This document shows positions 14,504 through 23,864 of a stretch of 54,094 nucleotides of DNA, piece after piece. The notes beneath the pieces are model-generated. The model was given only the letters and a program-made list of their open reading frames with translations. It made no database searches and was not told where the DNA came from. A program made the position numbers and the translations under genes. The stretch lies in contig NZ_JOHY01000053.1 in assembly GCF_000721495.1 (NCBI RefSeq), positions 1 to 54,094 of the forward strand, written 5' to 3'. Each line of letters starts with the position of its first letter. Positions within the stretch are counted from its first letter, which is position 1. The DNA comes from Streptomyces sp. NRRL F-5123 (GTDB lineage Bacteria > Actinomycetota > Actinomycetes > Streptomycetales > Streptomycetaceae).

Positions 14504-16324
14504 ATGTCAGGCAGCACATCCCTGCTGGTGCGCAGGCCGGCGGGGCGCCGTCGCGGGCGCCAGCCGTATCTCGTACTGACCGCCCTGCTCGCCCTGCTGG
14601 CCGGGCTCGTCCTGGTGGTCGGCTCGCAGTCGCCGGCCCGCGCGGCGGGCACCCTGCTCTCGCAGGGCAGGCCGGCCACCGCGTCGTCGACCGAGAACGC
14701 CGGCACCCCGGCCTCCGCGGCCGTGGACGGCAACACCGGCACCCGCTGGTCCAGCGCGGCGGCCGACCCCCAGTGGCTCCAGGTGGACCTCGGCAGCAGC
14801 CAGGCCGTCAGCCAGGTGACGCTCAACTGGGAGGCGGCGTACGCCAAGGCGTTCACCGTCCAGACGTCCGCCGACGGCACGAACTGGACCACGGTCTACT
14901 CCACCACCACCGGTACCGGTGGCGTGCAGAACCTCGCCGTAAACGGTTCCGGCCGCTATGTCCGGATCAACGGCACCGTACGGGCCACGCAGTGGGGCTA
15001 CTCGCTGTGGGAGTTCCAGGTCTACGGCGGTGGCGGCACCCAGCCCGGCGCCTGCACCACCACGAACGTCGCGCAGGGCAAGCCGGCCGCGGCGTCCTCC
15101 ACCGAGAACGCCGGCACCCCGGCCTCCGCTGCGGTCGACGGCAACACCGGCACCCGCTGGTCGAGCGCCTTCAGCGACCCGCAGTGGCTGCGGGTCGACC
15201 TCGGCTCGTCGCAGCAGATCTGCGGCGTCGGGCTGAACTGGGAGGCGGCCTACGCGACCGCGTACCAGATCCAGGTCTCCGACGGCGCCGACGGCCCGTG
15301 GACGAACGTCTACTCCACGACCACCGCGACCGGCGGCGTGCAGAAGCCGGACGTGACCGGCACCGGCCGCTACGTCCGGGTCAACACCACCGCGCGGGCC
15401 ACCGCGTACGGCGTGTCGCTCTGGGAGTTCCAGGTCTTCACCACCACCGGCGGCACGACCGACGGCGGCACCACGGGAGGCACCACCGGCGGCACGACCC
15501 CGCCCGACGACTTCTGGGGCACCACCGACGACATCCCGGCCGCGCACAACGTCATGGAGCTGAAGATCCTCAACCGGACCAACGGCGCCTACCCGGACAG
15601 CCAGGTCTACTGGAGCTTCAACGGCCAGGTGCACTCCATCGCCGAGCAGCCGTACTTCGACATGCCGGCGAACTCCTCGGGCCGGATGTACTTCTACGTG
15701 GGCTCGCCGAACAGCCAGTACAACGACTTCATCGAGTTCACGATCGGCCCGAACGTCTTCAACGGCAACACCACCCGGGTCGACGCCTGGGCGCTGCCGC
15801 TGGCCATCCGGCTGCACTCGCACGACGGCCAGGACATCCAGCTCGGCGACAGCCAGGACCTGTTCACCATGAGCCGCGACCAGGTCTTCCAGTCCTTCCA
15901 GAACGCGGTGCCGCAGCAGTTCAAGGTGCTCGCGCAGACCCAGGCGCCCTACCGGATCATCGCCCCGGGCAGCGACCCGAGCTTCCGTGCGGGCGGGGTG
16001 AACGCGAACTACTTCACCGCGTACGCCCAGTCGGTCGGCGTCAACGAGCCCACCTCGAACATCTTCGGCTGCGCCGGCTCCATGGGCGCCGACGCCGCCA
16101 AGTGCGCCGCGCTCAACCGGCACACCGCGACGCTGCCCGCCGACCAGCAGCAGGACCCGACCAAGTTCTACGGCGGCGACCCGGCCAACTGGTACGCCAA
16201 GTACTGGCACGACCACGGCATCAACCACCTCGCGTACGGCTTCCCGTACGACGACGTGGCCGGCCAGGCCGCGTACGCCTCGCAGCAGAACCCGCAGTGG
16301 ATGGAGGTCGCGGTCGGCTTCTAG
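14504..16324 (+). CDS. Secreted GH64-type beta-1,3-glucanase with two CBM32 modules
   Basis: The 606-residue protein starts at ATG 14504 after GAGGAG. A long signal peptide ends near ARA-A (about 48). Two discoidin-like CBM32 modules follow (about 50-177 and 187-317), sharing the nearly identical core ASSTENAGTPASAAVDGNTG, so they are a recent internal duplication. A TTGG linker leads to a C-terminal domain (about 335-606) resembling the GH64/thaumatin-like superfamily: an N-terminal strand ELKILNRTNG, a tract DFIEFTIGPN and RVDAWALPLAIRL. GH64 enzymes hydrolyse laminarin-type beta-1,3-glucan. The catalytic part is somewhat short for GH64, so the exact activity is less certain than the fold. 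Probably exported to attack fungal or plant glucan. Confidence 0.75.
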   Translation: MSGSTSLLVRRPAGRRRGRQPYLVLTALLALLAGLVLVVGSQSPARAAGTLLSQGRPATASSTENAGTPASAAVDGNTGTRWSSAAADPQWLQVDLGSSQAVSQVTLNWEAAYAKAFTVQTSADGTNWTTVYSTTTGTGGVQNLAVNGSGRYVRINGTVRATQWGYSLWEFQVYGGGGTQPGACTTTNVAQGKPAAASSTENAGTPASAAVDGNTGTRWSSAFSDPQWLRVDLGSSQQICGVGLNWEAAYATAYQIQVSDGADGPWTNVYSTTTATGGVQKPDVTGTGRYVRVNTTARATAYGVSLWEFQVFTTTGGTTDGGTTGGTTGGTTPPDDFWGTTDDIPAAHNVMELKILNRTNGAYPDSQVYWSFNGQVHSIAEQPYFDMPANSSGRMYFYVGSPNSQYNDFIEFTIGPNVFNGNTTRVDAWALPLAIRLHSHDGQDIQLGDSQDLFTMSRDQVFQSFQNAVPQQFKVLAQTQAPYRIIAPGSDPSFRAGGVNANYFTAYAQSVGVNEPTSNIFGCAGSMGADAAKCAALNRHTATLPADQQQDPTKFYGGDPANWYAKYWHDHGINHLAYGFPYDDVAGQAAYASQQNPQWMEVAVGF

Positions 16325-16387
16325 CCGGCCCCGCGCCCCGCGGCTGCCCAGGAGTTCCCCGGAATCCCCCCACATCCCCCCACAAGG

Positions 16388-16442
16388 CCGCCGGGGGCGG
16401 GGACGGTGCGCACGCCATGTGCACCGTCCCCGCCCCCGGCGG
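16388..16442. terminator. 22-bp perfect hairpin between GH64 and cebR
   Basis: Bases 16388-16409 and 16421-16442 are exact reverse complements over 22 bp with an 11-base loop. It insulates convergent transcription. Confidence 0.85.
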
Positions 16443-16507
16443 TCCGTCCCTCGCGGGCGGACGACGTCATGTGCCGGACACGGCCTGCGCGCCGCCCCAC
16501 CGCCCCG

Positions 16508-16538
16508 CCGCCGGACGCCCCCCACGGCGTCCGGCGGC
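16508..16538 (-). terminator. Second hairpin, 3' of cebR
   Basis: GCCGCCGGACGCC and GGCGTCCGGCGGC form a perfect 13-bp stem with a 5-base loop, 32 bp after the cebR stop. Confidence 0.75.
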
Positions 16539-16570
16539 CGCCACGGCCTGACGTGCCGCACTCACGGCGG

Positions 16571-17599
16571 TCATACGGACTCCCGCTGCACCAGCTCCGT
16601 CGACAGCACGACGTGGCGGCGCACGGACTTGCGCTCGGCGATCTCCTCCAGCAGCACCCGGGCCATGGTGCGGCCCATCTCCTCGGTGGGCTGGCGGACG
16701 CTGGTGAGCGCCGGGTCCATGTGGCGGGCGATCGCGGAGTCCTCGAAGCCGACGAGCGCCACGTCCTCGGGCACCCGGCGGCCCGCCTCGCGCAGCACCG
16801 CCCGGGCGCCGGCCGCCATCACGTCGGAGGCGGCGAACACCCCGTCGATCTCCGGGCGGCGCACCAGCAGCTCGCGCATCGCGCGGCGGCCGCCCTCCTC
16901 GGTGAAGTCGCCGCGTGCGACGAGGGCGCTGTCGAAGCCGCCGGAGGCGGCCTCGACCGCCTGCCGGTAGCCGTCGAGGCGGCTGCGGGCCACGTACATG
17001 TCCGGCGGGCCGGTGATGGTGGCGACCTGGCGGCGGCCGCGGGCGATGAGGTGGGCGACCGCGGCGCGCGCGCCGCCGACGTTGTCGGCGTCGACGTAGG
17101 AGACCGACTCCAGGTCGCTGCGGCGGCCGTTGAGGACCGCCGGCATCTCCAGCTGCTCCAGCAGGTCCGGCAGCGGGTCGTCCTCGTGCACGGACACCAG
17201 CAGCACGCCGTCGACCCGGTGGGCGGCCAGGTACTGTGCGAACCTGGTGCGCTCCTTGGGCGTGCGGATCAGGGTGAGCAGCAGCTGCATGTCGGTGTCG
17301 GCCAACTCGGCGCCGATGCCGCGGATGATGTCGGAGAAGTAGGGCTCGGCGAACAGCCGGGTCTCCGGCTCCGGGATGACCAGGGCGATCGCGTCGGTGC
17401 GGTTGCCGGCCAGCGCGCGGGCCGCGCGGTTGGGCACGTACCCCAGCTCGGCGATGGCGGCCTCGACGGCGGCCTTGGCGCGGTCGCTGACTCTGGGTGA
17501 TCCGTTGATCACCCGGGAGACCGTGCCCCGCCCGACACCGGCGCGCAGCGCCACCTCCTCAAGGGTGGGACGTCCGCTGTGCCGTCCGTTCATGGCCAC
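16571..17599 (-). CDS. cebR: CebR, LacI-family cellobiose-responsive repressor
   Basis: The 342-residue protein starts at GTG 17599 behind AGGAGG (an ATG two codons later is possible). Residues about 11-31 are the LacI helix-turn-helix (TLEEVALRAGVGRGTVSRVI) with the minor-groove hinge helix ARALAG. The rest is a periplasmic-binding-like sensor domain (VDGVLLVSVHEDD, DNVGGARAAVAHLI, FAASDVMAAGARAVL). CebR represses cellulase and cellobiose-uptake genes and is released by cellobiose/cellotriose. Position beside cebEFG and five local boxes support the name. A box variant at 17664 in its own promoter implies autoregulation. Confidence 0.93.
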   Translation of the reverse strand: MAMNGRHSGRPTLEEVALRAGVGRGTVSRVINGSPRVSDRAKAAVEAAIAELGYVPNRAARALAGNRTDAIALVIPEPETRLFAEPYFSDIIRGIGAELADTDMQLLLTLIRTPKERTRFAQYLAAHRVDGVLLVSVHEDDPLPDLLEQLEMPAVLNGRRSDLESVSYVDADNVGGARAAVAHLIARGRRQVATITGPPDMYVARSRLDGYRQAVEAASGGFDSALVARGDFTEEGGRRAMRELLVRRPEIDGVFAASDVMAAGARAVLREAGRRVPEDVALVGFEDSAIARHMDPALTSVRQPTEEMGRTMARVLLEEIAERKSVRRHVVLSTELVQRESV

Positions 17600-17663
17600 T
17601 GCCGCCTCCTGTACTCATTTCGCGCCACCTTAGCGCCCGGTCCTTCCCCGCAGGAGCGACACC

Positions 17664-17677
17664 TGAGAGCGCTCCCA
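17664..17677. promoter_or_regulatory. CebR box variant TGAGAGCGCTCCCA upstream of cebR
   Basis: One mismatch to the 14-bp consensus, 65 bp upstream of the cebR start, suiting negative autoregulation. Confidence 0.75.
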
Positions 17678-17811
17678 CACTACAAGCCCCAGGCAGGGGC
17701 TTCCGTTCAAGAAGTAATCGCGAGTCAGCTCCGGACACGTTCCGGCAACGAAATGGACTTCACATCTTGACACTGACCCCTCCGAGGCGTGAATGTTCCG
17801 GAAAGCCTACG

Positions 17812-17825
17812 TGGGAGCGCTCCCA
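17812..17825. promoter_or_regulatory. CebR box TGGGAGCGCTCCCA upstream of cebE
   Basis: Perfect palindrome 75 bp upstream of cebE, the primary operator of the importer operon. Confidence 0.92.
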
Positions 17826-17899
17826 CAGCGCCAACTTTCGTAACACCCCGGGGACCACGCACCACCAGCACGCTGACCCACCCTGACAAGGAGAGTGGA

Positions 17900-19249
17900 A
17901 TGCGCACTTCCGGCAGAACCCGCAAGGCCGCCGTCATCGCGGTCGCGGGTCTCGCAGCCTGCGCGACCCTGATCACCGGCTGCAGCAGCGACAGTGACGG
18001 CGGCAGCAAGGACGACTCGAAGGGCGGCTCGTCCAACGAGAAGATCACGCTGCACGTCGGCGACTTCGGCTCGTTCGGCTACGACGACAAGAACGGCGCC
18101 GCTCTCTACGCCGAGTACCACAAGCTGCACCCGAACATCACGATCGTCGAGGACAACGTCTCCGACGGCCAGCAGTACTGGGACAAGCTCAAGCTGCACC
18201 TGACCCAGAACAGCGGCCTGTCCGACATCCAGGCGATCGAGGTCGGCTACATCGGTCTGGCGATCCAGCCGAACCTGGCGAACAAGTTCGTGGACTTCAA
18301 GACGGTCCAGGGCTTCGACGCCAACGCGTGGCTCCCCTACAAGGAGACGCAGGCCACCACCGGTGACGGCAAGGTCATCGGCGTGGGCACGGACGCCGGC
18401 CCGACGGCGATCTGCTACAACAAGGACGCCTTCGCCAAGGCGGGCCTGCCCACCGACCGCGACCAGCTCGCGGCGGCCTGGAACGGCGACTGGCAGAAGT
18501 TCATCGACCTGGGCAAGCAGTTCCAGAAGAACGCTCCCAAGGGCATGAAGTTCTCCGACTCCGGCAGCGGCCTGTTCAACGCGATCCTGGCCAGCCAGAA
18601 GGACCAGTACTCGGACGCCAACGGCAAGCTGATCTACGACAGCAGCCCGGGTGTCAAGACCGCCTGGGACCTGTCGACGGAGGCCGTGGAGGCCGGCATC
18701 ACCGCCGGCTACCAGCAGCTGGACCCGCAGAACGCGTGGTCGGCCGCCTTCAAGACCGGCAAGTTCGCGACCGTGACCTGCCCGAGCTGGATGGTCGGCC
18801 TCGTGCAGACCAACTCCGGTGACGCAGGCAAGGGCAAGTGGGACGTCGCCACGCCGCCGCAGGTCGGCAACTGGGGCGGTTCCTTCCTGGCGGTGCCGAA
18901 GTCCGGCAAGCACGTCAAGGAGGCCACCGCGCTGGCCCAGTGGCTGACCGCGAAGGAGCAGGAGGTCAAGGTCTTCCAGAAGTTCGGGAACATCCCCTCG
19001 AACGTCGCGGCCCTTGACGACCCCGCGGTCCAGAGCCTCACGAACCCGTACTTCCCGGGCACCCCGATCGGCAAGATCTTCGCGGGGGCGGCCAAGACCA
19101 TCACCCCGGCCCCGATCGGCCCGTGGGACGGCAACGTGAAGGACATCATCACCAAGAACGGCATCATGGACATGGAGAAGCGCGGCACGTCCAAGGACAA
19201 GGCGTGGCAGAACGTGGTCTCCCAGATCAAGGACAAGGTCGTTCAGTAA
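17900..19249 (+). CDS. cebE: CebE, cello-oligosaccharide-binding lipoprotein
   Basis: The 449-residue protein starts at ATG 17900 with AAGGAGAG upstream. The signal ends in a lipobox LITGC, so Cys28 is lipidated and the protein is tethered outside the membrane. The mature part is a family-1 solute-binding protein (LHVGDFGSFGYDDKNG, VIGVGTDAGPTAICYNKDAF, WGGSFLAVPKSGKHVKEATA). CebE captures cellobiose and cellotriose and hands them to CebFG. A hairpin after the gene likely keeps binding-protein levels above permease levels. Confidence 0.94.
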   Translation: MRTSGRTRKAAVIAVAGLAACATLITGCSSDSDGGSKDDSKGGSSNEKITLHVGDFGSFGYDDKNGAALYAEYHKLHPNITIVEDNVSDGQQYWDKLKLHLTQNSGLSDIQAIEVGYIGLAIQPNLANKFVDFKTVQGFDANAWLPYKETQATTGDGKVIGVGTDAGPTAICYNKDAFAKAGLPTDRDQLAAAWNGDWQKFIDLGKQFQKNAPKGMKFSDSGSGLFNAILASQKDQYSDANGKLIYDSSPGVKTAWDLSTEAVEAGITAGYQQLDPQNAWSAAFKTGKFATVTCPSWMVGLVQTNSGDAGKGKWDVATPPQVGNWGGSFLAVPKSGKHVKEATALAQWLTAKEQEVKVFQKFGNIPSNVAALDDPAVQSLTNPYFPGTPIGKIFAGAAKTITPAPIGPWDGNVKDIITKNGIMDMEKRGTSKDKAWQNVVSQIKDKVVQ

Positions 19250-19258
19250 CCCCCGGCG

Positions 19259-19296
19259 GGGCCGCCCGGCAGTGTCTCCCACCTGCCGGGCGGCCC
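19259..19296 (+). terminator. Intercistronic hairpin after cebE
   Basis: GGGCCGCCCGGCAG and CTGCCGGGCGGCCC form a perfect 14-bp stem with a 10-base loop and no T-run. It probably acts as a partial terminator or mRNA stabiliser setting the cebE:cebFG ratio. Confidence 0.7.
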
Positions 19297-19412
19297 GTCA
19301 TACGGCCGGCTGCGAGTAGTGAAGCCATCCGGCCGAGGCCCCTACAAGTTCTGAACAACCCTCCCCCCTCCCCCGGTTCACCGCCCGCACCCCTACGGGA
19401 AGGACGCCACTC

Positions 19413-20414
19413 GTGGCCACCTCCGTCAGGGCGACGTCCGACGGCAGCCCGCCGTCTTCCAGGCCCGCCCCGCGCTCCACATCCCAGGACGGCAGCCGAC
19501 CTCCCGGCTGGCGCGCCAGGCTCTACCGCATCGACACCAAGGCGTCGCCGTACGCCTACGTCGCCCCGTTCTTCATCGTCTTCGCCGCCTTCGGCCTGTT
19601 CCCGCTGATCTACACCGGCTGGCTCTCGCTGCACCAGGTCGAGCTGGGATCGCACGGATCGTGGGTCGGTTTCGACAACTACACCGCGCTGTGGGACAGC
19701 CCGTTCTTCTGGAAGGCGCTGCGCAACACCTTCACGCTCGCGGTGATCTCCACGGTGCCGCAGCTGCTGATGGCGCTCGGCATCGCGCACCTGCTCAACT
19801 ACAAGATGCGCGGCCGCTCCTTCTTCCGGGTCGCGGTCCTGGCCCCGTACGCGACCTCGGTCGCCGCGGCCACGCTGGTCTTCGTCCAGATGTACAACCC
19901 CGACTACGGCATCGTGAACGAGGTGCTGGGCAAGGTCGGCTTCCCGCACATCGACTGGGAGTCGTCCAAGTGGCCCGCGCAGATCGCCATCTCGTCGATC
20001 GTGACCTGGCGCTGGACCGGCTACAACGCGCTGATCTACCTGGCCGCGATGCAGGCCGTCCCGTCCGACCTGTACGAGGCGGCGGCGCTCGACGGAGCCT
20101 CGCGCTGGCGGCAGTTCGTCAACGTCACGATCCCGTCGATCCGCCCGACGATCCTCTTCACGATCATCGTCTCCACCATCGGCGCGACCCAGCTGTTCGG
20201 TGAGCCGATGATGTACGGCGGTGGCGTCGGCATCACCGGCGGCACCGACCACCAGTACCAGACGCTCAGCCTCTACATGTACGACCAGGGCTGGAACGTC
20301 GGCGAGCTCGGCCGGGCCTCCGCCGTGGCCTGGGTCATGCTGCTGATCCTGCTGCTCATCGGTGCCGCCAACCTGCTGATCGCGCGCTCCAACCGCAAGA
20401 AGCTGGGGGGCTGA
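19413..20414 (+). CDS. cebF: CebF, cello-oligosaccharide ABC permease
   Basis: The 333-residue protein starts at GTG 19413 with GGAAGG before it. It is a MalF/UgpA-type inner-membrane permease with six predicted helices, the first at YVAPFFIVFAAFGLFPLIY. The conserved cytoplasmic EAA loop is present as DLYEAAALDGASRWRQFVNV, where the ATPase docks. It forms a heterodimer with CebG, whose gene begins three bases later. No ATPase gene is present in the window; in Streptomyces the shared MsiK protein energises this system. Confidence 0.93.
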   Translation: MATSVRATSDGSPPSSRPAPRSTSQDGSRPPGWRARLYRIDTKASPYAYVAPFFIVFAAFGLFPLIYTGWLSLHQVELGSHGSWVGFDNYTALWDSPFFWKALRNTFTLAVISTVPQLLMALGIAHLLNYKMRGRSFFRVAVLAPYATSVAAATLVFVQMYNPDYGIVNEVLGKVGFPHIDWESSKWPAQIAISSIVTWRWTGYNALIYLAAMQAVPSDLYEAAALDGASRWRQFVNVTIPSIRPTILFTIIVSTIGATQLFGEPMMYGGGVGITGGTDHQYQTLSLYMYDQGWNVGELGRASAVAWVMLLILLLIGAANLLIARSNRKKLGG

Positions 20415-20417
20415 CCC

Positions 20418-21338
20418 ATGGCTCAGATCGCCGAGACCGCACGGACCTCAGGTCCGCGCCACTCCACCGCCGCCGTCCCGCGCCGCCGCCGCGGCAAGGC
20501 CGGAGCGCCGGGCAAGCAGCAGAACGCCGGACCGATCGCGTACCTGCTGCTGATCTTCGCCGCGCTGGTGTCGCTCTTCCCGCTGTACTGGACGGTCAGC
20601 GCCGCGTCCCACACGGACCAGGACATCATCGACGCGCACCCGTCGCTGCTGCTCCCGAGCAGCCACCTGATCGACAACATGAAGATCGTCTGGGACCAGG
20701 TCGACATGACCAAGGCCCTCATCAACTCGACGATCGTGGCGGGCCTGGTGGCCCTCAGCACCGTGCTGTTCGCGACGCTGGCCGGCTTCGCCTTCGCCAA
20801 GCTGCAGTTCCGCGGCCGCAACGCGCTGCTGACGGTCGTCGTCGCCACCATGACGATCCCGCCGCAGCTCAGCGTCATCCCGCTCTACCAGATCATCACC
20901 AACGTGGGCTGGGTCAACCACCTGCAGTCGGTCATCCTGCCCTCGCTGGTCGCCGCGTTCGGCGTGTTCTTCATGCGGCAGTACCTCTCCGAGGCGCTGC
21001 CGATCGAGCTGATCGAGGCCGCCCGCGTCGACGGAGCGCACAGCCTGCGCATCCTGTGGCACGTCGTCTTCCCCATCGCCCGCCCCGCGATGGCCGTCCT
21101 GGGCATGCTCGTCTTCGTCCAGGCGTGGAACGACTTCTTCTGGCCCCTCATCGCCCTGAGCGAGCAGAACCCGACGGTGCAGGTCGCACTGGCCGGTGTC
21201 GGCTCCGGCAACCACAGCGTGGACCACGCCGTGGTCGTGACCGCCGCCCTGGTCGCGACGCTGCCGCTGCTCATCGTCTTCGCCGTGCTGGGCAAGCAGA
21301 TCGTCGGCGGTATCACCGCGGGCGCCGTCAAGAGCTGA
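20418..21338 (+). CDS. cebG: CebG, cello-oligosaccharide ABC permease
   Basis: The 306-residue protein starts at ATG 20418, GGGGGG being just before the cebF stop. It is a MalG-type permease: a first helix after an arginine-rich start (AYLLLIFAALVSLFPLYW), the EAA loop as ELIEAARVDGAHSLRILWHV, and helices to the C-terminus. It pairs with CebF as the transmembrane channel. Translation is probably coupled to cebF because of the three-base gap. Confidence 0.93.
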   Translation: MAQIAETARTSGPRHSTAAVPRRRRGKAGAPGKQQNAGPIAYLLLIFAALVSLFPLYWTVSAASHTDQDIIDAHPSLLLPSSHLIDNMKIVWDQVDMTKALINSTIVAGLVALSTVLFATLAGFAFAKLQFRGRNALLTVVVATMTIPPQLSVIPLYQIITNVGWVNHLQSVILPSLVAAFGVFFMRQYLSEALPIELIEAARVDGAHSLRILWHVVFPIARPAMAVLGMLVFVQAWNDFFWPLIALSEQNPTVQVALAGVGSGNHSVDHAVVVTAALVATLPLLIVFAVLGKQIVGGITAGAVKS

Positions 21339-21346
21339 CCTCATGC

Positions 21347-21381
21347 GCCCGTACGGCGACCACCCCCTGCGCCGTACGGGC
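21347..21381 (+). terminator. Intercistronic hairpin between cebG and bglC
   Basis: GCCCGTACGGCG and CGCCGTACGGGC pair perfectly over 12 bp with an 11-base loop. No promoter or CebR box is evident before bglC, so some read-through is expected. Confidence 0.65.
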
Positions 21382-21435
21382 CCGTGAGAGCCCCCTTCCC
21401 CCGACTACCCCCTGATTCCCCTGGAGTCCCCCGTC

Positions 21436-22917
21436 ATGACAGCTGTCCATTCAGAGGGCACCGAGCTTTCCCCCGGCTCTGCCTCACTCCGCTTCCCCCC
21501 CGGCTTCGTCTGGGGGTCGGCGACGGCCGCCTACCAGATCGAGGGCGCCGCAGCCGAGGACGGCCGGACGCCTTCGATCTGGGACACGTTCAGCCACACG
21601 CCTGGCCGGGTCCGCAACGGGGACACCGGTGACATCGCCGCCGACCACTACCACCGCTACCGCGACGACGTCGCCCTGATGTCCGACCTGGGCCTGGGCG
21701 CGTACCGCTTCTCCGTTTCCTGGTCGCGGGTCCAGCCCACCGGGCGCGGCCCCGCCGTCCAGCGCGGGCTGGACTTCTACCGCCGGCTGACCGACGAACT
21801 GCTCGACAAGGGCATCACCCCGGTCGCCACCCTCTACCACTGGGACCTGCCCCAGGACCTGGAGGACGTCGGCGGCTGGACCGTCCGCGACACCACCGAG
21901 CGCTTCGCCGAATACGCCGAGATCGTCGCGAGCGCGCTCGGCGACCGGGTGCCGTACTGGACGACGCTCAACGAGCCGTGGTGCTCGGCCTACCTGGGCT
22001 ACGGCTCCGGCGTGCACGCCCCCGGGCGCACCGAGCCGGAGTCCGCCCTCAAGGCCGCCCACCACCTCAACCTCGCCCATGGCCGGGCGATCGGGGTTCT
22101 GCGTTCCGTTCTCCCCGCTACAGCGCAGACCTCGATCACCCTCAACCTGCACCAGGTCCGCCCGCTCACCGACTCCGCCGCCGACCTCGACGCGGCCCGC
22201 CGCATCGACGCGGTCGGCAACCGGGTCTTCCTCGGTCCGATCCTCGGCGACGGCTACCCCGCCGACCTGCTCGACGACACCGCCCACATCGTCGACTGGG
22301 AGAGCCTGGTCAAGGACGGCGACCTCGCCGAGATCGGCCGCCCGATCGATCTGCTCGGCATCAACTACTACACCCCGACGCTGGTCTCCGACGGCCGCGC
22401 GCACACCGAGGGCGCCCAGGCGCCGCGCAACGACGGCCACGGCGACAGCGAATACTCCCCGTGGCCCGGCTCCGAGCACGTCGCCTTCCACCTGTCGCCC
22501 GGCGAGACCACCGCGATGCGCTGGTCCATCGACGCGACCGGCCTGCGCGACCTCATCAACCGCATCGCCCGCGAGCACCCGGGCCTGCCGATGATGATCA
22601 CCGAGAACGGCGCCGCGTACGACGACTACGTCTCGCCCGAGGGCCAGGTCAACGACCCCGAGCGGATCGCGTACGTGCACAGCCACCTCGCCGCCGTCCA
22701 CGAGACCATCGCCGGCGGCGCGGACGTCCGCGGCTACTTCCTGTGGTCCCTCATGGACAACTTCGAGTGGGCCTACGGCTACAGCAAGCGCTTCGGCGCG
22801 ATCTACGTCGACTTCGGCACGCAGCGCCGGATCCCGAAGCAGAGCGCCCACTGGTACTCCCAGGTGGCGCGGTCAAACGTCCTTCCGGACCTCCCGGAGG
22901 AGGACGGGAAGTCCTGA
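21436..22917 (+). CDS. bglC: BglC, GH1 beta-glucosidase
   Basis: The 493-residue protein starts at ATG 21436 with GGAG upstream. Family 1 signatures are complete: [16 protein letters not shown] at the N-terminus, the acid/base glutamate in TTLNEPWCS, the nucleophile in [11 protein letters not shown] and the C-terminal [16 protein letters not shown]. It lacks a signal peptide, as expected for a cytoplasmic enzyme that cleaves imported cellobiose and cellotriose to glucose and thereby also removes the CebR inducer. It is the last gene of the ceb locus and is followed by a strong terminator. Confidence 0.94.
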   Translation: MTAVHSEGTELSPGSASLRFPPGFVWGSATAAYQIEGAAAEDGRTPSIWDTFSHTPGRVRNGDTGDIAADHYHRYRDDVALMSDLGLGAYRFSVSWSRVQPTGRGPAVQRGLDFYRRLTDELLDKGITPVATLYHWDLPQDLEDVGGWTVRDTTERFAEYAEIVASALGDRVPYWTTLNEPWCSAYLGYGSGVHAPGRTEPESALKAAHHLNLAHGRAIGVLRSVLPATAQTSITLNLHQVRPLTDSAADLDAARRIDAVGNRVFLGPILGDGYPADLLDDTAHIVDWESLVKDGDLAEIGRPIDLLGINYYTPTLVSDGRAHTEGAQAPRNDGHGDSEYSPWPGSEHVAFHLSPGETTAMRWSIDATGLRDLINRIAREHPGLPMMITENGAAYDDYVSPEGQVNDPERIAYVHSHLAAVHETIAGGADVRGYFLWSLMDNFEWAYGYSKRFGAIYVDFGTQRRIPKQSAHWYSQVARSNVLPDLPEEDGKS

Positions 22918-22930
22918 GGGGACGGGAAAA

Positions 22931-22972
22931 AGGAGCGGTACGGCAGTTCGAGGGTGCTGCCGTACCGCTCCT
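22931..22972. terminator. Strong bidirectional terminator after bglC
   Basis: AGGAGCGGTACGGCAG and CTGCCGTACCGCTCCT form a perfect 16-bp stem with a 10-base loop, flanked by AAAAA on the left and TTT on the right, serving bglC and the convergent response-regulator gene. Confidence 0.92.
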
Positions 22973-22996
22973 TTCGTCTTTCCGCCGCCTTCCCCC

Positions 22997-23683
22997 TCAC
23001 GGGGGCGGCTCCAGCTTGACACCCACCCCGCGCAGCGTGTGCAGATACCGCGGCCGCGCCGCCGACTCCCCCAGCTTCCGGCGCAGCCACGACAGATGCA
23101 CGTCGATCGTCCGGTCGTCCCCGTACGACTGCCGCCACACCTCCGCGAGCAGCTCCCGCCGCGCCACCACCACGCCCGGCCGCTCCGCCAGGAAGCTCAG
23201 CAGATCGAACTCCCGCCGGCTCAGCGCCAGCGCCACCCCGTCCAGCGCGGCGAGCCTGCGGCGGGCGTCGATCGTCAGCCCCCCGACCCGGACCACTGCC
23301 TCCGCGGCCGGCACCGCGCGCCCCCGCGCCCTCCGTAACACCGCCGCCAGCCGGGCGGTCAGCAGCTCCACCGCGTACGGCTTGACGACGTAGTCGTCCG
23401 CCCCCGAGTGCAGCAGCCGCACGGCCCGCGGCTCCTCCCGCCCCGTCACGGTCACCAGCACCGGCACATCGCTGAACCCGCGCAGCATCCGCAGCACCTC
23501 CGCGCCGTCCAGATCCGGCAGCCCCAGATCCAGCACGACGGCGTCGAACCGCCCGCGCCCCACTTCCCGTAACGCCTCCAGGGCGGTCCCGGCGCTGCGC
23601 ACGCTGTACGAGGCGTCCGTCAGGTGACGGATCACCGTGGAGCGCAGAAAGGTGTCGTCCTCGACGACCAGCACACCGGCCAT
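22997..23683 (-). CDS. Orphan OmpR/PhoB-family response regulator
   Basis: The 228-residue protein starts at ATG 23683 with only a weak ribosome site. The receiver domain has the acidic pair E8-D9, the phosphoacceptor D52 in VVLDLGLPDLDG and K101 in YVVKPYAVE. The C-terminal half is a winged helix (LSRREFDLLSFLAERPG, DDRTIDVHLSWLRRKLG). No histidine kinase gene is adjacent, so it is an orphan or its kinase lies elsewhere. Its place beside bglC is conserved-looking but nothing shows that it controls sugar use. Confidence 0.9.
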   Translation of the reverse strand: MAGVLVVEDDTFLRSTVIRHLTDASYSVRSAGTALEALREVGRGRFDAVVLDLGLPDLDGAEVLRMLRGFSDVPVLVTVTGREEPRAVRLLHSGADDYVVKPYAVELLTARLAAVLRRARGRAVPAAEAVVRVGGLTIDARRRLAALDGVALALSRREFDLLSFLAERPGVVVARRELLAEVWRQSYGDDRTIDVHLSWLRRKLGESAARPRYLHTLRGVGVKLEPPP

Positions 23684-23864
23684 CCCGGCAACTTAGCGCG
23701 TCCGGCTCCGCGGGTTCGCCGGTTGTGACGCTCCGGGGTGCCACTTGCGGCGGCCGGGCGACCTTCCGCCGGTGGAGGCTGGGCGCTCCGTTCTCCCCCG
23801 GGATCCGCCGGGAGGTACCCCCACGCGCCCCTGAGAAACGCTTGCCCGACAAACTGACGCGCCG

